A stretch of DNA of 64,000 nucleotides from NCBI RefSeq assembly GCF_902498185.1, contig NZ_CABVIX010000010.1, positions 124,001-188,000 on the forward strand, in the 5' to 3' direction. Position 1 is the first letter of the stretch; each line of letters starts with the position of its first letter. Made by a program: the position numbers and the translations under genes. Source of the stretch: Pseudomonas fluorescens (GTDB lineage: Bacteria > Pseudomonadota > Gammaproteobacteria > Pseudomonadales > Pseudomonadaceae). This document shows, one piece after another, positions 35,526 to 44,707 of the stretch. Below the pieces are notes generated by a model that was not told where the DNA came from, made no database searches, and saw only the letters and a list, made by a program, of their open reading frames with translations.

Positions 35526-37258
35526 ACATTGCCATTATCACTGCCTGCCCGAACGGCCAGGTGTCGAGCGTGCTCAGCGCGCGCTTGCTGGCCGCGGCGG
35601 CGCAACAGCGCGGCTGGGCCACCTGTGTTGAAGTGCAGGATCCCGAGCACCCGGAGCGGCGCCTGACGGCCGCCGAGATCGACGCGGCCGACTGGGTGCT
35701 GGTGGTCAAGACCGGTCCCGTCGATCTTTCCCGCTTCGTGGGCAAGCGCGTCTACCAGAGTACGCCCGCCCAGGCGCTGGCCGACCGTGAAGGTTTTCTT
35801 GAAGTCGCGGCAGACCAGGCGCAGTTGCTGGAAGCCGTGGACAATGCCGGGCCTGAAAGCGTCGCCGGTGTGCGCAAGATCGTCGCCGTCACCGCGTGTC
35901 CGACTGGCGTGGCGCACACCTTCATGGCGGCGGAGGCGTTGCAGCAGGCCGCGCAGCAGATGGGCCATCAGCTGACGGTGGAAACCCAGGGCTCGGTCGG
36001 CGCGCGCAATCCACTGTCCGCCGAGGCGATCGCCGAGGCCGATGTCGTGCTGCTGGCGGCCGACATCGAGGTGCCGACCGCGCGTTTCGCCGGCAAGCGG
36101 ATCTACCGCTGCGGTACCGGCATCGCGCTCAAGCAAGCCCAGCCCACCCTGACCAAGGCGCTCGCCGAGGGCAAGGTGGAAGGGACCGGCGCTGGCGCTG
36201 CAACAGCAGCGAGCAATGGTGAGAAGGCTGGGGTGTACAAGCATCTGCTGACGGGCGTGTCGTTCATGCTGCCGATGGTGGTGGCCGGGGGACTGCTGAT
36301 CGCGCTGTCCTATGTCTTTGGTATCGATGCCTACAAGGAAGCCGGCAGCCTGCCGGCGGCCTTGCGGCAGATCGGGGCGCAGGCCGCGTTCCAGCTCATG
36401 GTACCGCTGCTGGCGGGCTACATCGCCTGGTCGATCGCCGACCGCCCCGGCCTTGCGCCGGGGATGATCGGCGGCATGCTGGCGACGCTCCTGGGCGCAG
36501 GCTTCATCGGCGGCATCGTGGCCGGTTTTCTTGCCGGCTACTGTGCCAAGGCCATCAGCCGCTGGGTGCATCTGCCCACCAGCCTCGAGGCGCTCAAGCC
36601 TATCCTCATCATTCCGTTGCTGGCCAGCCTGTTCACGGGACTGGTGATGATCTACGTGGTCGGCCAGCCGGTCGCGGCCATGCTCGATGGCCTGACCCGC
36701 TTTCTGGACAGCATGGGCACCACCAACGCCATTCTGCTCGGGCTGCTGCTGGGCGGCATGATGTGCGTCGACCTTGGCGGGCCGATCAACAAGGCGTCGT
36801 ATGCATTTTCCGTGGGCTTGCTGTCGTCCTCCAGCTTCGCGCCGATGGCCGCGACCATGGCTGCCGGCATGGTGCCGCCGATCGGCCTTGGCATTGCTAC
36901 CTTCATCGCCCGGCGCAAGTTTGCACAGAGCGAGCGGGAAGCGGGCAAGGCGGCACTGGTGCTGGGGATGTGCTTCATCTCGGAAGGCGCGATCCCCTTT
37001 GCCGCCAAGGACCCGCTGCGGGTGATCCCTGCCAGCGTCGTCGGAGGCGCATTGACGGGTGCTTTGTCGATGTATTTCGGCTGCAAGCTGGTGGCGCCGC
37101 ACGGTGGGCTGTTCGTGCTGCTGGTGCCCAATGCGATCAATCATGCGTTGCTGTATCTGCTGGCGATCGCCGCAGGCAGCCTGGTCACGGCGGTCGTGTA
37201 TGCGCTGCTCAAGCGCAGTGAGCAGGCAGAGCTGGCGGTGGCGCCGGTGCAAGGATGA
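35522..37258 (+). CDS. fruA: Fructose PTS permease EIIB'BC
   Basis: Inner-membrane fructose transporter that phosphorylates the sugar to fructose-1-phosphate. The 578 residues hold a degenerate N-terminal EIIB' copy (TACPNG, C11), the active EIIB (VTACPTGVAHTFMAAEAL, phospho-Cys C126) and EIIC from about residue 235, with multiple membrane helices (LLTGVSFMLPMVVAGGLLIA onward; GGMMCVDLGGPINKASYAF). The ATG at 35522 overlaps the fruK stop. Last gene of the operon, followed by REP sequence. Confidence 0.96.
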   Translation: MNIAIITACPNGQVSSVLSARLLAAAAQQRGWATCVEVQDPEHPERRLTAAEIDAADWVLVVKTGPVDLSRFVGKRVYQSTPAQALADREGFLEVAADQAQLLEAVDNAGPESVAGVRKIVAVTACPTGVAHTFMAAEALQQAAQQMGHQLTVETQGSVGARNPLSAEAIAEADVVLLAADIEVPTARFAGKRIYRCGTGIALKQAQPTLTKALAEGKVEGTGAGAATAASNGEKAGVYKHLLTGVSFMLPMVVAGGLLIALSYVFGIDAYKEAGSLPAALRQIGAQAAFQLMVPLLAGYIAWSIADRPGLAPGMIGGMLATLLGAGFIGGIVAGFLAGYCAKAISRWVHLPTSLEALKPILIIPLLASLFTGLVMIYVVGQPVAAMLDGLTRFLDSMGTTNAILLGLLLGGMMCVDLGGPINKASYAFSVGLLSSSSFAPMAATMAAGMVPPIGLGIATFIARRKFAQSEREAGKAALVLGMCFISEGAIPFAAKDPLRVIPASVVGGALTGALSMYFGCKLVAPHGGLFVLLVPNAINHALLYLLAIAAGSLVTAVVYALLKRSEQAELAVAPVQG

Positions 37259-37344
37259 TGCACCTGTAGCACGGTGTTGGCCCCATTCGCTGGCAAGTCG
37301 GAGCGCCGAACCGCAGCTCCCACAGGTAGAGCCGTGTCGGAGCT

Positions 37345-37427
37345 GTGTGAGCGGCTTTAGCCGCGAAGAGGCTGGTGCGGTGGCTGGCACCGGCTGCGCC
37401 GGTGTTCGCGGCTCAAGCCGCTCCCAC
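37345..37427. repeat. inverted pair of Pseudomonas REP elements
   Basis: Two copies of the intergenic REP palindrome in opposite orientation: GTGTGAGCGGCTTTAGCCGC (37345 on) and TTCGCGGCTCAAGCCGCTCC (37405 on), each built on GCGGCTtnAGCCGC. They lie in the 198-bp spacer between fruA and the DUF3820 gene, which holds nothing else recognisable. Confidence 0.85.
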
Positions 37428-37456
37428 GAATTTCCAGCATCACACTCGTGTGAGGT

Positions 37457-37678
37457 CTACCCCCGATGCTTGCGCCGCAATGGCGCAAGCAACTCCCCAA
37501 GCCCGTTGTGATCGATCTCGTGCATCAACGCCAGCAACGCGCCGATCTCCCCCGCGGGAAACCCCTTGCGTGCAAACCAGCCCAGATAGTCGCCCGGCAG
37601 ATCAGCGATCAGCCGGCCTTGGTATTTGCCATAGGGCATCTGCCGGGTGACCAGCAGTTCTAGGTTTTCCGGCTTCAT
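37457..37678 (-). CDS. DUF3820 family small protein
   Basis: Small cytoplasmic protein of 73 residues with the DUF3820 signature: MPYGKYQGRLIADLPGDYLG, then WFARKGFPAGEIG and HEIDHNGLGEL. This family is predicted to bind or process nucleotides or nucleic acid, but its role is not established. The ATG at 37678 gives the normal family length; the 23-codon upstream extension is rejected. Monocistronic, converging on the fructose operon across the REP pair. Confidence 0.85.
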   Translation of the reverse strand: MKPENLELLVTRQMPYGKYQGRLIADLPGDYLGWFARKGFPAGEIGALLALMHEIDHNGLGELLAPLRRKHRG

Positions 37679-37823
37679 GGCGCCCGCTTGAATATTGCAA
37701 AACGATGACCTTACTGCAATCTGCACGAAGGCCAAAGGACAGTTCATGCAGAACGCCGTGGATCCAGAGGTTCAATCTTTTGTAACCTACTGACTTATAA
37801 GGATATTTTATTTTAACCAAAGC

Positions 37824-37839
37824 TGGCACAAAGACTGCT
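37824..37839 (+). promoter_or_regulatory. candidate sigma-54 (RpoN) promoter
   Basis: TGGCACAAAGACTGCT: the -24 element TGGCAC and a -12 element CTGCT, with the GG and GC exactly 10 bases apart. This is one mismatch from TGGCAC-N5-TTGCW. Predicted transcription start near 37850, about 32 bases before the ATG of the PA2169-like gene. Confidence 0.6.
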
Positions 37840-37881
37840 CTGTAAAACAGGACTTCCACCTGTGCAACAAGGAGATTTGCC

Positions 37882-38358
37882 ATGAGCACCCCGAACAAAG
37901 ACGTGATCGACGTACTGAACGACTTGATCGAGTACAGCAAGGATGGCGCCAAGGGTTTCCGCGAGTCGGCGGATGACGTCAAGGACGCCCAGCTCAAGAC
38001 TTTCTTCAAAACCCGTGCCGCAGAATGCGAGACCGCTGCATCCGAACTTCAGGCCGAAGTTCGCCGCCTGGGTGGCGATCCTGAAACTTCCACCAGCGTC
38101 ACCGCTGACCTGCATCGTGGTTGGGTCAACTTCAAGTCGATGCTCACCGGCAAGGACGAGGAGTCCGTTCTTAACGAAGTCGAGCGCGGTGAAGACTACG
38201 CCCTCAAAGCCTATAAGGACGCCCGTGAGAAGCTCGCCAAGCACCAGCTCACCGCTACTGACCCGGTCTACTCACTGGTAGAGCGTCAGCTGCAGGGCGT
38301 GCAACGCAACCATGACCAGGTCAAGGCGCTGCGCGACGCCGCTCGCGCACGCTCTTAA
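37882..38358 (+). CDS. PA2169-family four-helix-bundle protein (DUF2383)
   Basis: Small soluble protein of 158 residues, predicted as a ferritin-like four-helix bundle. Helices are evident (VIDVLNDLIEYSKDGAKGF, KTFFKTRAAECETAASELQA, NEVERGEDYALKAYKDAREK, YSLVERQLQGVQRNHDQVKA), with Glu/His residues spaced as in metal-binding bundles. The family is often stress-induced, but its biochemical role is not known. AAGGAG site before the ATG; a sigma-54-like promoter upstream and a good terminator downstream make it a single-gene unit. Confidence 0.85.
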   Translation: MSTPNKDVIDVLNDLIEYSKDGAKGFRESADDVKDAQLKTFFKTRAAECETAASELQAEVRRLGGDPETSTSVTADLHRGWVNFKSMLTGKDEESVLNEVERGEDYALKAYKDAREKLAKHQLTATDPVYSLVERQLQGVQRNHDQVKALRDAARARS

Positions 38359-38422
38359 CCGAGCGACGGCTCTGCCCGGTTGCAGCCCTCGGCCTGGGCT
38401 GGGTAGAGCATCTCAATCCTGT

Positions 38423-38459
38423 AACCCAGCGCGCCCGTCAGGACGTGCTGGGTTTTTTC
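38423..38459 (+). terminator. rho-independent terminator
   Basis: Stem AACCCAGC (38423-38430)/GCTGGGTT (38447-38454), extended inward by partial pairing, followed by a T6 run ending at 38458. It lies between the PA2169-like gene and the convergent porin gene. Confidence 0.85.
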
Positions 38460-38492
38460 TGTGCAACACCCGTTGCAACGGTTACGGGCCGG

Positions 38493-39824
38493 TCAGAACA
38501 CGTTCAGCGGGTAGTCAACGATCACCCGGTACTCATCGACATTGTTATCGACCTGGGAGTAACCCTGGCTGACACGGTGGGTTGCCCAGCGCAACTGCAC
38601 CGACAGGTCCTTGAAACTGCCTTCCTGGAATACGTACTGCACATCCAGGTCACGCTCCCAGTGGCGGGCGTTCTCGCCGTCGGCGTTGTACCACCCGCTG
38701 TAGCCTGCGCTGTCCTGGGAAGCCCTGGTCATGTCCATCTCGCCGCGAGAGTACGACAGGCTGGTGCTCAGACCAGGAAAGCCGAAGCCGCTGAAATCAT
38801 AGCCGTACTGCAACTTCCAGGAGCGCTCGTTGGGACCGTTGAAGTCCGAGTACATGCGCGAATTATCCAGGAACACGCTATCGCCCAGGTTGATATAGTC
38901 GAACGGCGTGTTGCCGTTGACCCGCTGGTAGGCCGCGCTGACGCTGTGGTAACCCGCGTTGGCGGTGAGCGAGAAGCTGTAGGTGTTGTTGTCGATCTTG
39001 CCCAGCAGCGCCTGGCCGGTGTCTTGGGTGTGATAGAAGTGCAGCGATGGGGTCAGGCTCAGCTGCTCGTTGATCACATGGGTGTAGCTGAAGTCGAAGT
39101 AGTACTGGTTCCAGATATCTTCGAGCTCGGCCGCGTACAGGCTGCTGACGATGCTCGGAGTGGCGTTCCACACGCCGCCTGCCCAGTTCATGTGTCGGCT
39201 CTCGCTGCCCTCGGGAAGGCTGCCGTAGAAGGTATCGATGCGCCGATGCCCGCTCTGGTTGTAGGGCTTGGTGAAGCTGGCCTGGCCCGCTTCGAGCATC
39301 AGCCCGTCGATGCTGTGGTTGGTCAGGCTTACGCCGCGGAAAGTCTGCGGCAGCATGCGCGTCTCTCCACCGGCGATCACCGGGTTGCTGAGAAACAGGT
39401 CGCCGGCCTTGAGTTCGGTGTCAAAAGCCTTGAGCTTGATTGCAGCGCCCGCGGTGGAGAAAGAACCCGGCGCCTTGTTGCGCTCGCCGTCCCCGTCGAA
39501 GCTGTAGGGCAGGATGCTGGTGCCCGCATGCCCTCCACCGCCGTCGAGCTTCAGACCCAGCATGGCGTGGGCATCGACTCCAAAGCCCACCACGCCTGGC
39601 GTGTAGCCCGACGAGAACTTGGCGATGAAGCCCTGGCCCCATTCGCGGCTGTCAGCGTTGCCGCGGTCGCGCTGGTTGCGGTTGAGGTAGAAGTTGCGGG
39701 CATTGAGGTTCAGGGTCGAACCTGCGACAAAGCCCTCGGCGGTGTCGCCATCGGCCTGGGCGGTGAAGGGCATCGTTGCAGCCAATGCAACGAACAACGG
39801 GGTAAAACGCAAAGCAGTGGACAC
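38493..39824 (-). CDS. OprD family outer-membrane porin
   Basis: Substrate-selective outer-membrane porin of the OprD (Occ) family, 443 residues, an 18-strand barrel taking up small carboxylates, amino acids or similar. Seen: a signal peptide ending at AQA, the OprD-type start (GFVAGSTLNLNARNFYLNRN), EWGQGFIAKFSSGYTPG, and a final YRVIVDYPLNVF with terminal Phe. Start is GTG with an AAGGAG site 8 bases away. No catabolic neighbour identifies the substrate. It is monocistronic. Confidence 0.93.
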   Translation of the reverse strand: MSTALRFTPLFVALAATMPFTAQADGDTAEGFVAGSTLNLNARNFYLNRNQRDRGNADSREWGQGFIAKFSSGYTPGVVGFGVDAHAMLGLKLDGGGGHAGTSILPYSFDGDGERNKAPGSFSTAGAAIKLKAFDTELKAGDLFLSNPVIAGGETRMLPQTFRGVSLTNHSIDGLMLEAGQASFTKPYNQSGHRRIDTFYGSLPEGSESRHMNWAGGVWNATPSIVSSLYAAELEDIWNQYYFDFSYTHVINEQLSLTPSLHFYHTQDTGQALLGKIDNNTYSFSLTANAGYHSVSAAYQRVNGNTPFDYINLGDSVFLDNSRMYSDFNGPNERSWKLQYGYDFSGFGFPGLSTSLSYSRGEMDMTRASQDSAGYSGWYNADGENARHWERDLDVQYVFQEGSFKDLSVQLRWATHRVSQGYSQVDNNVDEYRVIVDYPLNVF

Positions 39825-39924
39825 TCGTACAAGCTCCTTTTATCTGACGTCGAGGCAGTTTTTATTGTGTGAAAAACGCACTTCTTATTGATGGACGTCC
39901 CAGCACTTCTGGTATTTTCGACAC

Positions 39925-39955
39925 ACAAAAAAAAGCCGCTATTGGCAGCGGCTTT
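39925..39955 (-). terminator. rho-independent terminator of the small secreted protein gene
   Basis: Read on the minus strand: AAAGCCGCT, 6-base loop, AGCGGCTTT, then a run of T (39925-39955). Strong, and placed 75 bases after the stop of the 74-residue protein. Confidence 0.88.
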
Positions 39956-40029
39956 AAAAGACTAACACATCGCCGCACAAGGCGACCATGTGTGGGTCGA
40001 GGGAACAGGTTGCGGTATCCGGGCGCCGA

Positions 40030-40254
40030 TCAGCTATCGGAAGCGTCATCGCTGACTGCTTGCGAAGCTGTCTGCTGTGCATCTTTTGCCGCATCGGAAT
40101 GTTGCGCGGCGTAGGCATCGCGGGCCTCTTGATGAACAGCGGCGAGTTGGGCATTACGGGTGACAAAGGCCGGCGATTCTTCTGCCATGGCCAAGGGCGA
40201 CAACAACAGGGAAGACAGGACGAACACGCTGGCAATACCCATACTGTTGGACAT
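40030..40254 (-). CDS. Small secreted protein, 74 residues, function unknown
   Basis: Probably real: AAGGTAG site before the ATG, a clear signal peptide (hydrophobic VFVLSSLLLSPLAMA, cleavage after AMA) and a strong terminator downstream. The mature part of about 50 residues is hydrophilic and rich in Ala, Gln, Asp and Ser (AAQHSDAAKDAQQTASQAV), without Cys, likely helical or disordered. Not recognised. Short periplasmic proteins of this type are common in Pseudomonas. It is separated by 129 bp from the RND gene upstream. Confidence 0.7.
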   Translation of the reverse strand: MSNSMGIASVFVLSSLLLSPLAMAEESPAFVTRNAQLAAVHQEARDAYAAQHSDAAKDAQQTASQAVSDDASDS

Positions 40255-40383
40255 TTGAAACTACCTTCTTGCGGGGCAAGTGCTAATTAAGACCCGGCTA
40301 AATTAGTCCGCAATTGCACGTTTAAACAGTGCCCGGCCGGATAATCACTGTTGCAAAAAAGGTAACAATATCATGAGAAATGC

Positions 40384-43300
40384 TCAGTTTTTTGTCTCAA
40401 ACCCGCGTAATTGACGTCTCGGCGCGCGTAGACGCTCCAGCGCCAGGTAGATGACCGGTGTGGTGAAAAGGGTCAGCGCCTGGCTGACCAGCAGTCCTCC
40501 CACCACGGCGATGCCCAGCGGCTGGCGCAGTTCGGCTCCGGCACCTAAGCCGACCATCAACGGCACCGCGCCGAGCAGCGCTGCCAGGGTGGTCATGATG
40601 ATCGGGCGAAAACGCGTCAGGCAGGCCTGATGGATCGCCTGCTCTGGCGTCAAGCCCAGGCGGCGCTGGGCGTCCAGGGCGAAGTCGATCAGCAGGATGC
40701 CGTTTTTCTTGACGATACCGATCAGCAGCACCACGCCGATCAGGCCCATGATGCTGAAATCCTGCCCCATCAGCCAGAGCAGCGCCAGCGCCCCTAGGCC
40801 GGCAGAGGGGAGGGTGGAGATGATGGTCAGCGGATGGACGAAGCTCTCGTAGAGCACGCCGAGGATGATGTACACCGCCACCAGCGCTGCCAGGATAAGC
40901 CACGGCTGGCTCGACAGCGAGCTCTGGAAGGCCTGGGCCGCGCCTTGGAAGTTGCCGCTGATAGACTCGGGCATGCCCAGCTCGCGCTGGGTGCGCTCCA
41001 GTATCTGAACCGCATCGCCCAGGGCCACGCCAGGCGCCAGGTTGAACGACAGGTTGGCTGCCGGGAACAGGCCATCATGGCTGATCGACAACGGCCCGGT
41101 ACTCGGCGGTGCCACCCTGGCCAGCGCAGACAGTGGCACCATCTCGCCGCTCAAGGGCGAGCGCAGGTAGAAAAAGTTCAGGCTTTCGGCCTTGCCGCGC
41201 TGGCGGGCGTCCAGTTCGAGAATCACTTTGTACTGGTTGGTCTCGGTCTGAAACTCGCTGATCTGGCGCTGGCCGAAAGCGTCGTACAGCGCCTGGTCGA
41301 CGTCGCTGGTGGTCAGGCCGAAGCGGGCCGCGGCCTGGCGGTCGATGTCGATACGCGTGACGCTGGCGCCCAGTTGCAAATCGTTGGACAAATCGCGCAG
41401 GGCCGGGCTTTCGCGCAGGCGGTCGGTCAGGCGCTGGGTCCACAGGTTGAGCGCCGCGCCGTCGTTGCTCTTGAGTACGTACTGGTACTGGGTGCGGCTG
41501 GGGCCAGAGCTGAGGTTGATGTCCTGGCCTGCGCGCAGATACAGCACCACACCAGGCACCTCGATCAGCTTGGGCCGCAGGCGATCGATCAGTTCGCTGG
41601 CCGTCACGTCGCGCTCGCTCCGCGGTTTGAGGGCGATCCAGAAACGGCCGTTGGCGATGGTCTGGTTGCTGCCCGTGACGCCAACGGCATGGGAAAATGC
41701 GCGCACGGCCGGGTCCGCCTCGATGATCCTGGCCAAGGCCTTGTGTTTCTCGATCATGGCCGGGTAGGAAATGTCGGCGGCGGCCTCGCTGGTGCCAAGG
41801 ATGAAGCCAGTGTCCTGCAACGGGAAGAAGCCCTTGGGAATGGCTGCATAGCCTCCCACGGCCAGGGCGAGGGTCAGGAAGAACACGCCTAGCGTCAAAC
41901 GCTGGTGGGCGAGGGCACGGTCCAGAATCCTTTCGTAGCCGCGCAGCAGACGCTCGCCAAAGCCGCCGTGCTGCCCGGCCGGAGCCTTGCGCATGAACAG
42001 CGCGCACAGTGTCGGCGCCAGGGTAAGCGACACCACCACCGAGATCAGGATGGTGAACGTGGCCGTCAGCGCGAACTCCTTGAACAGCCGGCCGACCACG
42101 CCGCCCATGAACAACAGCGGGATGAACGCGGCGATCAGCGAGAAGCTGATCGACACCACGGTGAAGCCGATCTCGCCCGCGCCCTTGATCGCGGCGGTGC
42201 GGCTGTCTTCGCCCGCTTCCAGATGGCGGTGGATGTTCTCGACCACGACGATGGCGTCGTCGACCACAAAGCCCACCGCAATGACGATGGCCACCAGGGT
42301 CAGGTTGTTCAGGCTGAAGCCGAACACATACATCAGTGCGCAACTGGCGATCAGCGACACCCCGAGCACGCTGGACACCACCAGAGTCGCCGACCATTGG
42401 CGCAGGAACAGCGCCATCACACCGATCACCAGCGCCACGGCGATCATCAGGGTCAGCTCCACTTCGTGCAGCGAGGCGCGGATGGTCTGGGTGCGGTCGT
42501 TGAGTATCGACACTTCGACCGAGGCGGGGAGCATTTCCTTCAACCGCGGCAGGGCGGCCTGCACCCGGTCGACGGTATCGACGATGTTCGCGCCGGGCTG
42601 GCGGAACACCACCAGGTTCAGCCCGGGCTGTTCACCGGACCACGCCTTGACGTAGGCGTTCTCGGCGCCATTGACCACGGTCGCGACATCGCGCAGGTGA
42701 ACGGGCGCGCCGTTGCGGTAGGAGACGATCAGCCGTGCGTAGTCTTCGGGGTGAAACAACTGATCGTTGGCGGCGATGGTCGAGACGCTGTGCTCGCCGT
42801 ACAACGCGCCCTTGGCCAGGTTCAGGCTGGTCTGCTGGATCGCCTGGCGCAGGTCGGCCAGGGTCAGGCCGATGGCCGCGAGCTTTTCGGGCTGGGCCTG
42901 GACCCGGATCGCGGGGCGCTGCTGGCCGGTAATGTTGATCAGGCCGACGCCATCGATCTGGCTCAATTGGCGGGCAAGCAGGGTTTCGGCGTAGTCACTG
43001 AGCTCGTTGCCGGGCATCTGCGCGGAGCTTACGGTCATCACCAGCACCGGACTGTCTGCAGGGTTGACCTTGCGCCACGTGGGCGGGTTGGGCAGGTCCT
43101 GGGGCAGGCGGGAGGTGGCAGTATTGATGGCCGCCTGGACTTCCTGGGCGGCCGTGTCGATGCTCTTGTCGAGGGTGAACTGCAGGATCAGGGTGGTCGA
43201 GCCCAGCGCGCTGCTGCTGGTCATCTGGGTCATGCCCGGGATGGCGCTGAACTGCACCTCGAGCGGTGTGGCCACCGAGGAGGCCATGGTTTCCGGGCTG

Positions 43301-43473
43301 GCACCGGGCAGTTGCGCGGTCACCTGGATGGTCGGGAAATCCGCTTCGGGCAGCGGCGCCACGGGCAGGCGCGAAAACGCCACGGCGCCCATCAGCACCA
43401 TGGCGAAGGTCAGCAGCACGGTGGCCACCGGGTGATCGATGCACCAGGCCGAGACCTCGTTGCGCCCGGTCAT
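40384..43473 (-). CDS. RND efflux transporter permease (MdtB/MdtC-AcrB superfamily)
   Basis: Proton-driven inner-membrane efflux pump of the RND superfamily, 1029 residues, closest by pattern to the MdtB/MdtC group. Two halves are visible, each with a first membrane helix, a large periplasmic loop and five further helices. The proton-relay pair D405-D406 is in TM4 (VGFVVDDAIVVVENI), and the C-terminal half repeats the layout (TIISTLPSAGLGALALLWLM). The ATG overlaps the stop of the adaptor gene, so they form an operon. No outer-membrane channel gene is adjacent; a TolC-like partner must come from elsewhere. Substrate unknown. Confidence 0.93.
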   Translation of the reverse strand: MTGRNEVSAWCIDHPVATVLLTFAMVLMGAVAFSRLPVAPLPEADFPTIQVTAQLPGASPETMASSVATPLEVQFSAIPGMTQMTSSSALGSTTLILQFTLDKSIDTAAQEVQAAINTATSRLPQDLPNPPTWRKVNPADSPVLVMTVSSAQMPGNELSDYAETLLARQLSQIDGVGLINITGQQRPAIRVQAQPEKLAAIGLTLADLRQAIQQTSLNLAKGALYGEHSVSTIAANDQLFHPEDYARLIVSYRNGAPVHLRDVATVVNGAENAYVKAWSGEQPGLNLVVFRQPGANIVDTVDRVQAALPRLKEMLPASVEVSILNDRTQTIRASLHEVELTLMIAVALVIGVMALFLRQWSATLVVSSVLGVSLIASCALMYVFGFSLNNLTLVAIVIAVGFVVDDAIVVVENIHRHLEAGEDSRTAAIKGAGEIGFTVVSISFSLIAAFIPLLFMGGVVGRLFKEFALTATFTILISVVVSLTLAPTLCALFMRKAPAGQHGGFGERLLRGYERILDRALAHQRLTLGVFFLTLALAVGGYAAIPKGFFPLQDTGFILGTSEAAADISYPAMIEKHKALARIIEADPAVRAFSHAVGVTGSNQTIANGRFWIALKPRSERDVTASELIDRLRPKLIEVPGVVLYLRAGQDINLSSGPSRTQYQYVLKSNDGAALNLWTQRLTDRLRESPALRDLSNDLQLGASVTRIDIDRQAAARFGLTTSDVDQALYDAFGQRQISEFQTETNQYKVILELDARQRGKAESLNFFYLRSPLSGEMVPLSALARVAPPSTGPLSISHDGLFPAANLSFNLAPGVALGDAVQILERTQRELGMPESISGNFQGAAQAFQSSLSSQPWLILAALVAVYIILGVLYESFVHPLTIISTLPSAGLGALALLWLMGQDFSIMGLIGVVLLIGIVKKNGILLIDFALDAQRRLGLTPEQAIHQACLTRFRPIIMTTLAALLGAVPLMVGLGAGAELRQPLGIAVVGGLLVSQALTLFTTPVIYLALERLRAPRRQLRGFETKN

Positions 43474-44630
43474 GGCTGGCCCCTGCGCTCGGCGACATCG
43501 GCGTCGGCCGGAGCATCGGGCGCGATCTCGACCCGTGCACCGGGCTTGAGCCGTGACTGGCCGTCGAGAATCAGCCGGTCACCGGCGTTCACTCCGGCGA
43601 TGATGCTCCGGTCGCTGTCCTGGTGCAGCACCTCTACAGGCACGCTCTTGACCCTGTCGCCCTCCAGCCGGTAGACAAACTGCCCATCGATGCCACGTTG
43701 CACGACCGGCGGCGGCACCACCAGTGCGTTTTCGTCGACTGCGGTGCGAAGTTTCACGGTGACCAGTTGGCCGGGCCACAGGCGTGCGTCGGCGTTGTCG
43801 AACTCGGCCTTGACCCGCACGGTGCCGGTGGTGGCCGAGACCTGATTGTCGATCAGCGCCAGGTGACCCTCGCCGAGCAGGGTGCTCTGGCCGTCGGCGT
43901 CCAGGTAGGCCTGTACCACGGCGGGTACCGGAGCCTTGAGCAGGCCTTGCAAGGTGGGCAGCATCTGCTGGGGCAGAGCGAACTCCACGGCGATCGGGTC
44001 GATCTGGGTCACGCTGAACAGACCCTGGGTATCCGCGACGCGCAGGAAATTGCCTTCGTCGACATTGCGAATGCCAACCCGCCCGGTCACCGGTGAGCGT
44101 ATCTGCGTGTAGGAGAGCTGCACCTGGGCATTGGCAATGGCGGCCTGATTGCCCTTCACCGTGGCCTGCAGCTGGTTGTACAACGCCTGTTGCTGGTCGA
44201 GGGTCTGGCGTGACACACCATTGTCGGTGCTGAGCACGCGGTAGCGCTTGAGGTCGACCCCGGCCACTTGCAACTGCGCCTGGCTCTGGCCAAGCTGCGC
44301 GCGCGCCTGTTCGAGGCTCGCGCGGATTGCCCGGTCGTCGAGGGTGGCGAGCAGGTCGCCGGACTTGACCCATTGGCCCTCCTTGACCAGCACCCGGGTC
44401 AGCACGCCTTCGACCTGCGGGCGGACCTCGACGCTGTGCAGCGACAGCACCGAGCCGATCGCGCTGGTGATGCGCGGCACGTCCTGCCTGGCCACGCTGA
44501 CTACCCGCACAGGTACGGCTGCCGGGGCGCGGGACGGTGCAGTACTCTGGCGCTGGCTCAGCCAATAGGCAAGCACTGCCAAGACCACGGCCAGCACGGC
44601 AATCAAGAGAAAGCGGGACGAAGGTCGCAT
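43470..44630 (-). CDS. RND efflux periplasmic adaptor subunit (MdtA/AcrA-like)
   Basis: Membrane fusion protein linking the RND pump to an outer-membrane channel, 386 residues. One N-terminal membrane anchor (FLLIAVLAVVLAVLAYWL) without a lipobox; then the lipoyl halves (VRPQVEGVLTRVLVKEGQWV and YTQIRSPVTGRVGIRNVDEG) flanking a coiled-coil hairpin at about 95-165; beta-barrel and membrane-proximal domains follow. It is the first gene of the pump operon. Ribosome site weak. Confidence 0.92.
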   Translation of the reverse strand: MRPSSRFLLIAVLAVVLAVLAYWLSQRQSTAPSRAPAAVPVRVVSVARQDVPRITSAIGSVLSLHSVEVRPQVEGVLTRVLVKEGQWVKSGDLLATLDDRAIRASLEQARAQLGQSQAQLQVAGVDLKRYRVLSTDNGVSRQTLDQQQALYNQLQATVKGNQAAIANAQVQLSYTQIRSPVTGRVGIRNVDEGNFLRVADTQGLFSVTQIDPIAVEFALPQQMLPTLQGLLKAPVPAVVQAYLDADGQSTLLGEGHLALIDNQVSATTGTVRVKAEFDNADARLWPGQLVTVKLRTAVDENALVVPPPVVQRGIDGQFVYRLEGDRVKSVPVEVLHQDSDRSIIAGVNAGDRLILDGQSRLKPGARVEIAPDAPADADVAERRGQP

Positions 44631-44707
44631 GCAGGTCGGGCACCTAGCCTAGGGAGGGGATCGCTTTATCCAGCGTGTAGCGGATGGCTCGGGGCGGGAG
44701 GGCACAG

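Noticed and set aside
40384..44630. Assigning the RND pump as a complete tripartite system with the TolC-type gene at 49394-50827
   Set aside because: That gene overlaps the type I exporter ABC gene and lies 5 kb away beyond cheV, so it belongs to the adhesin system.
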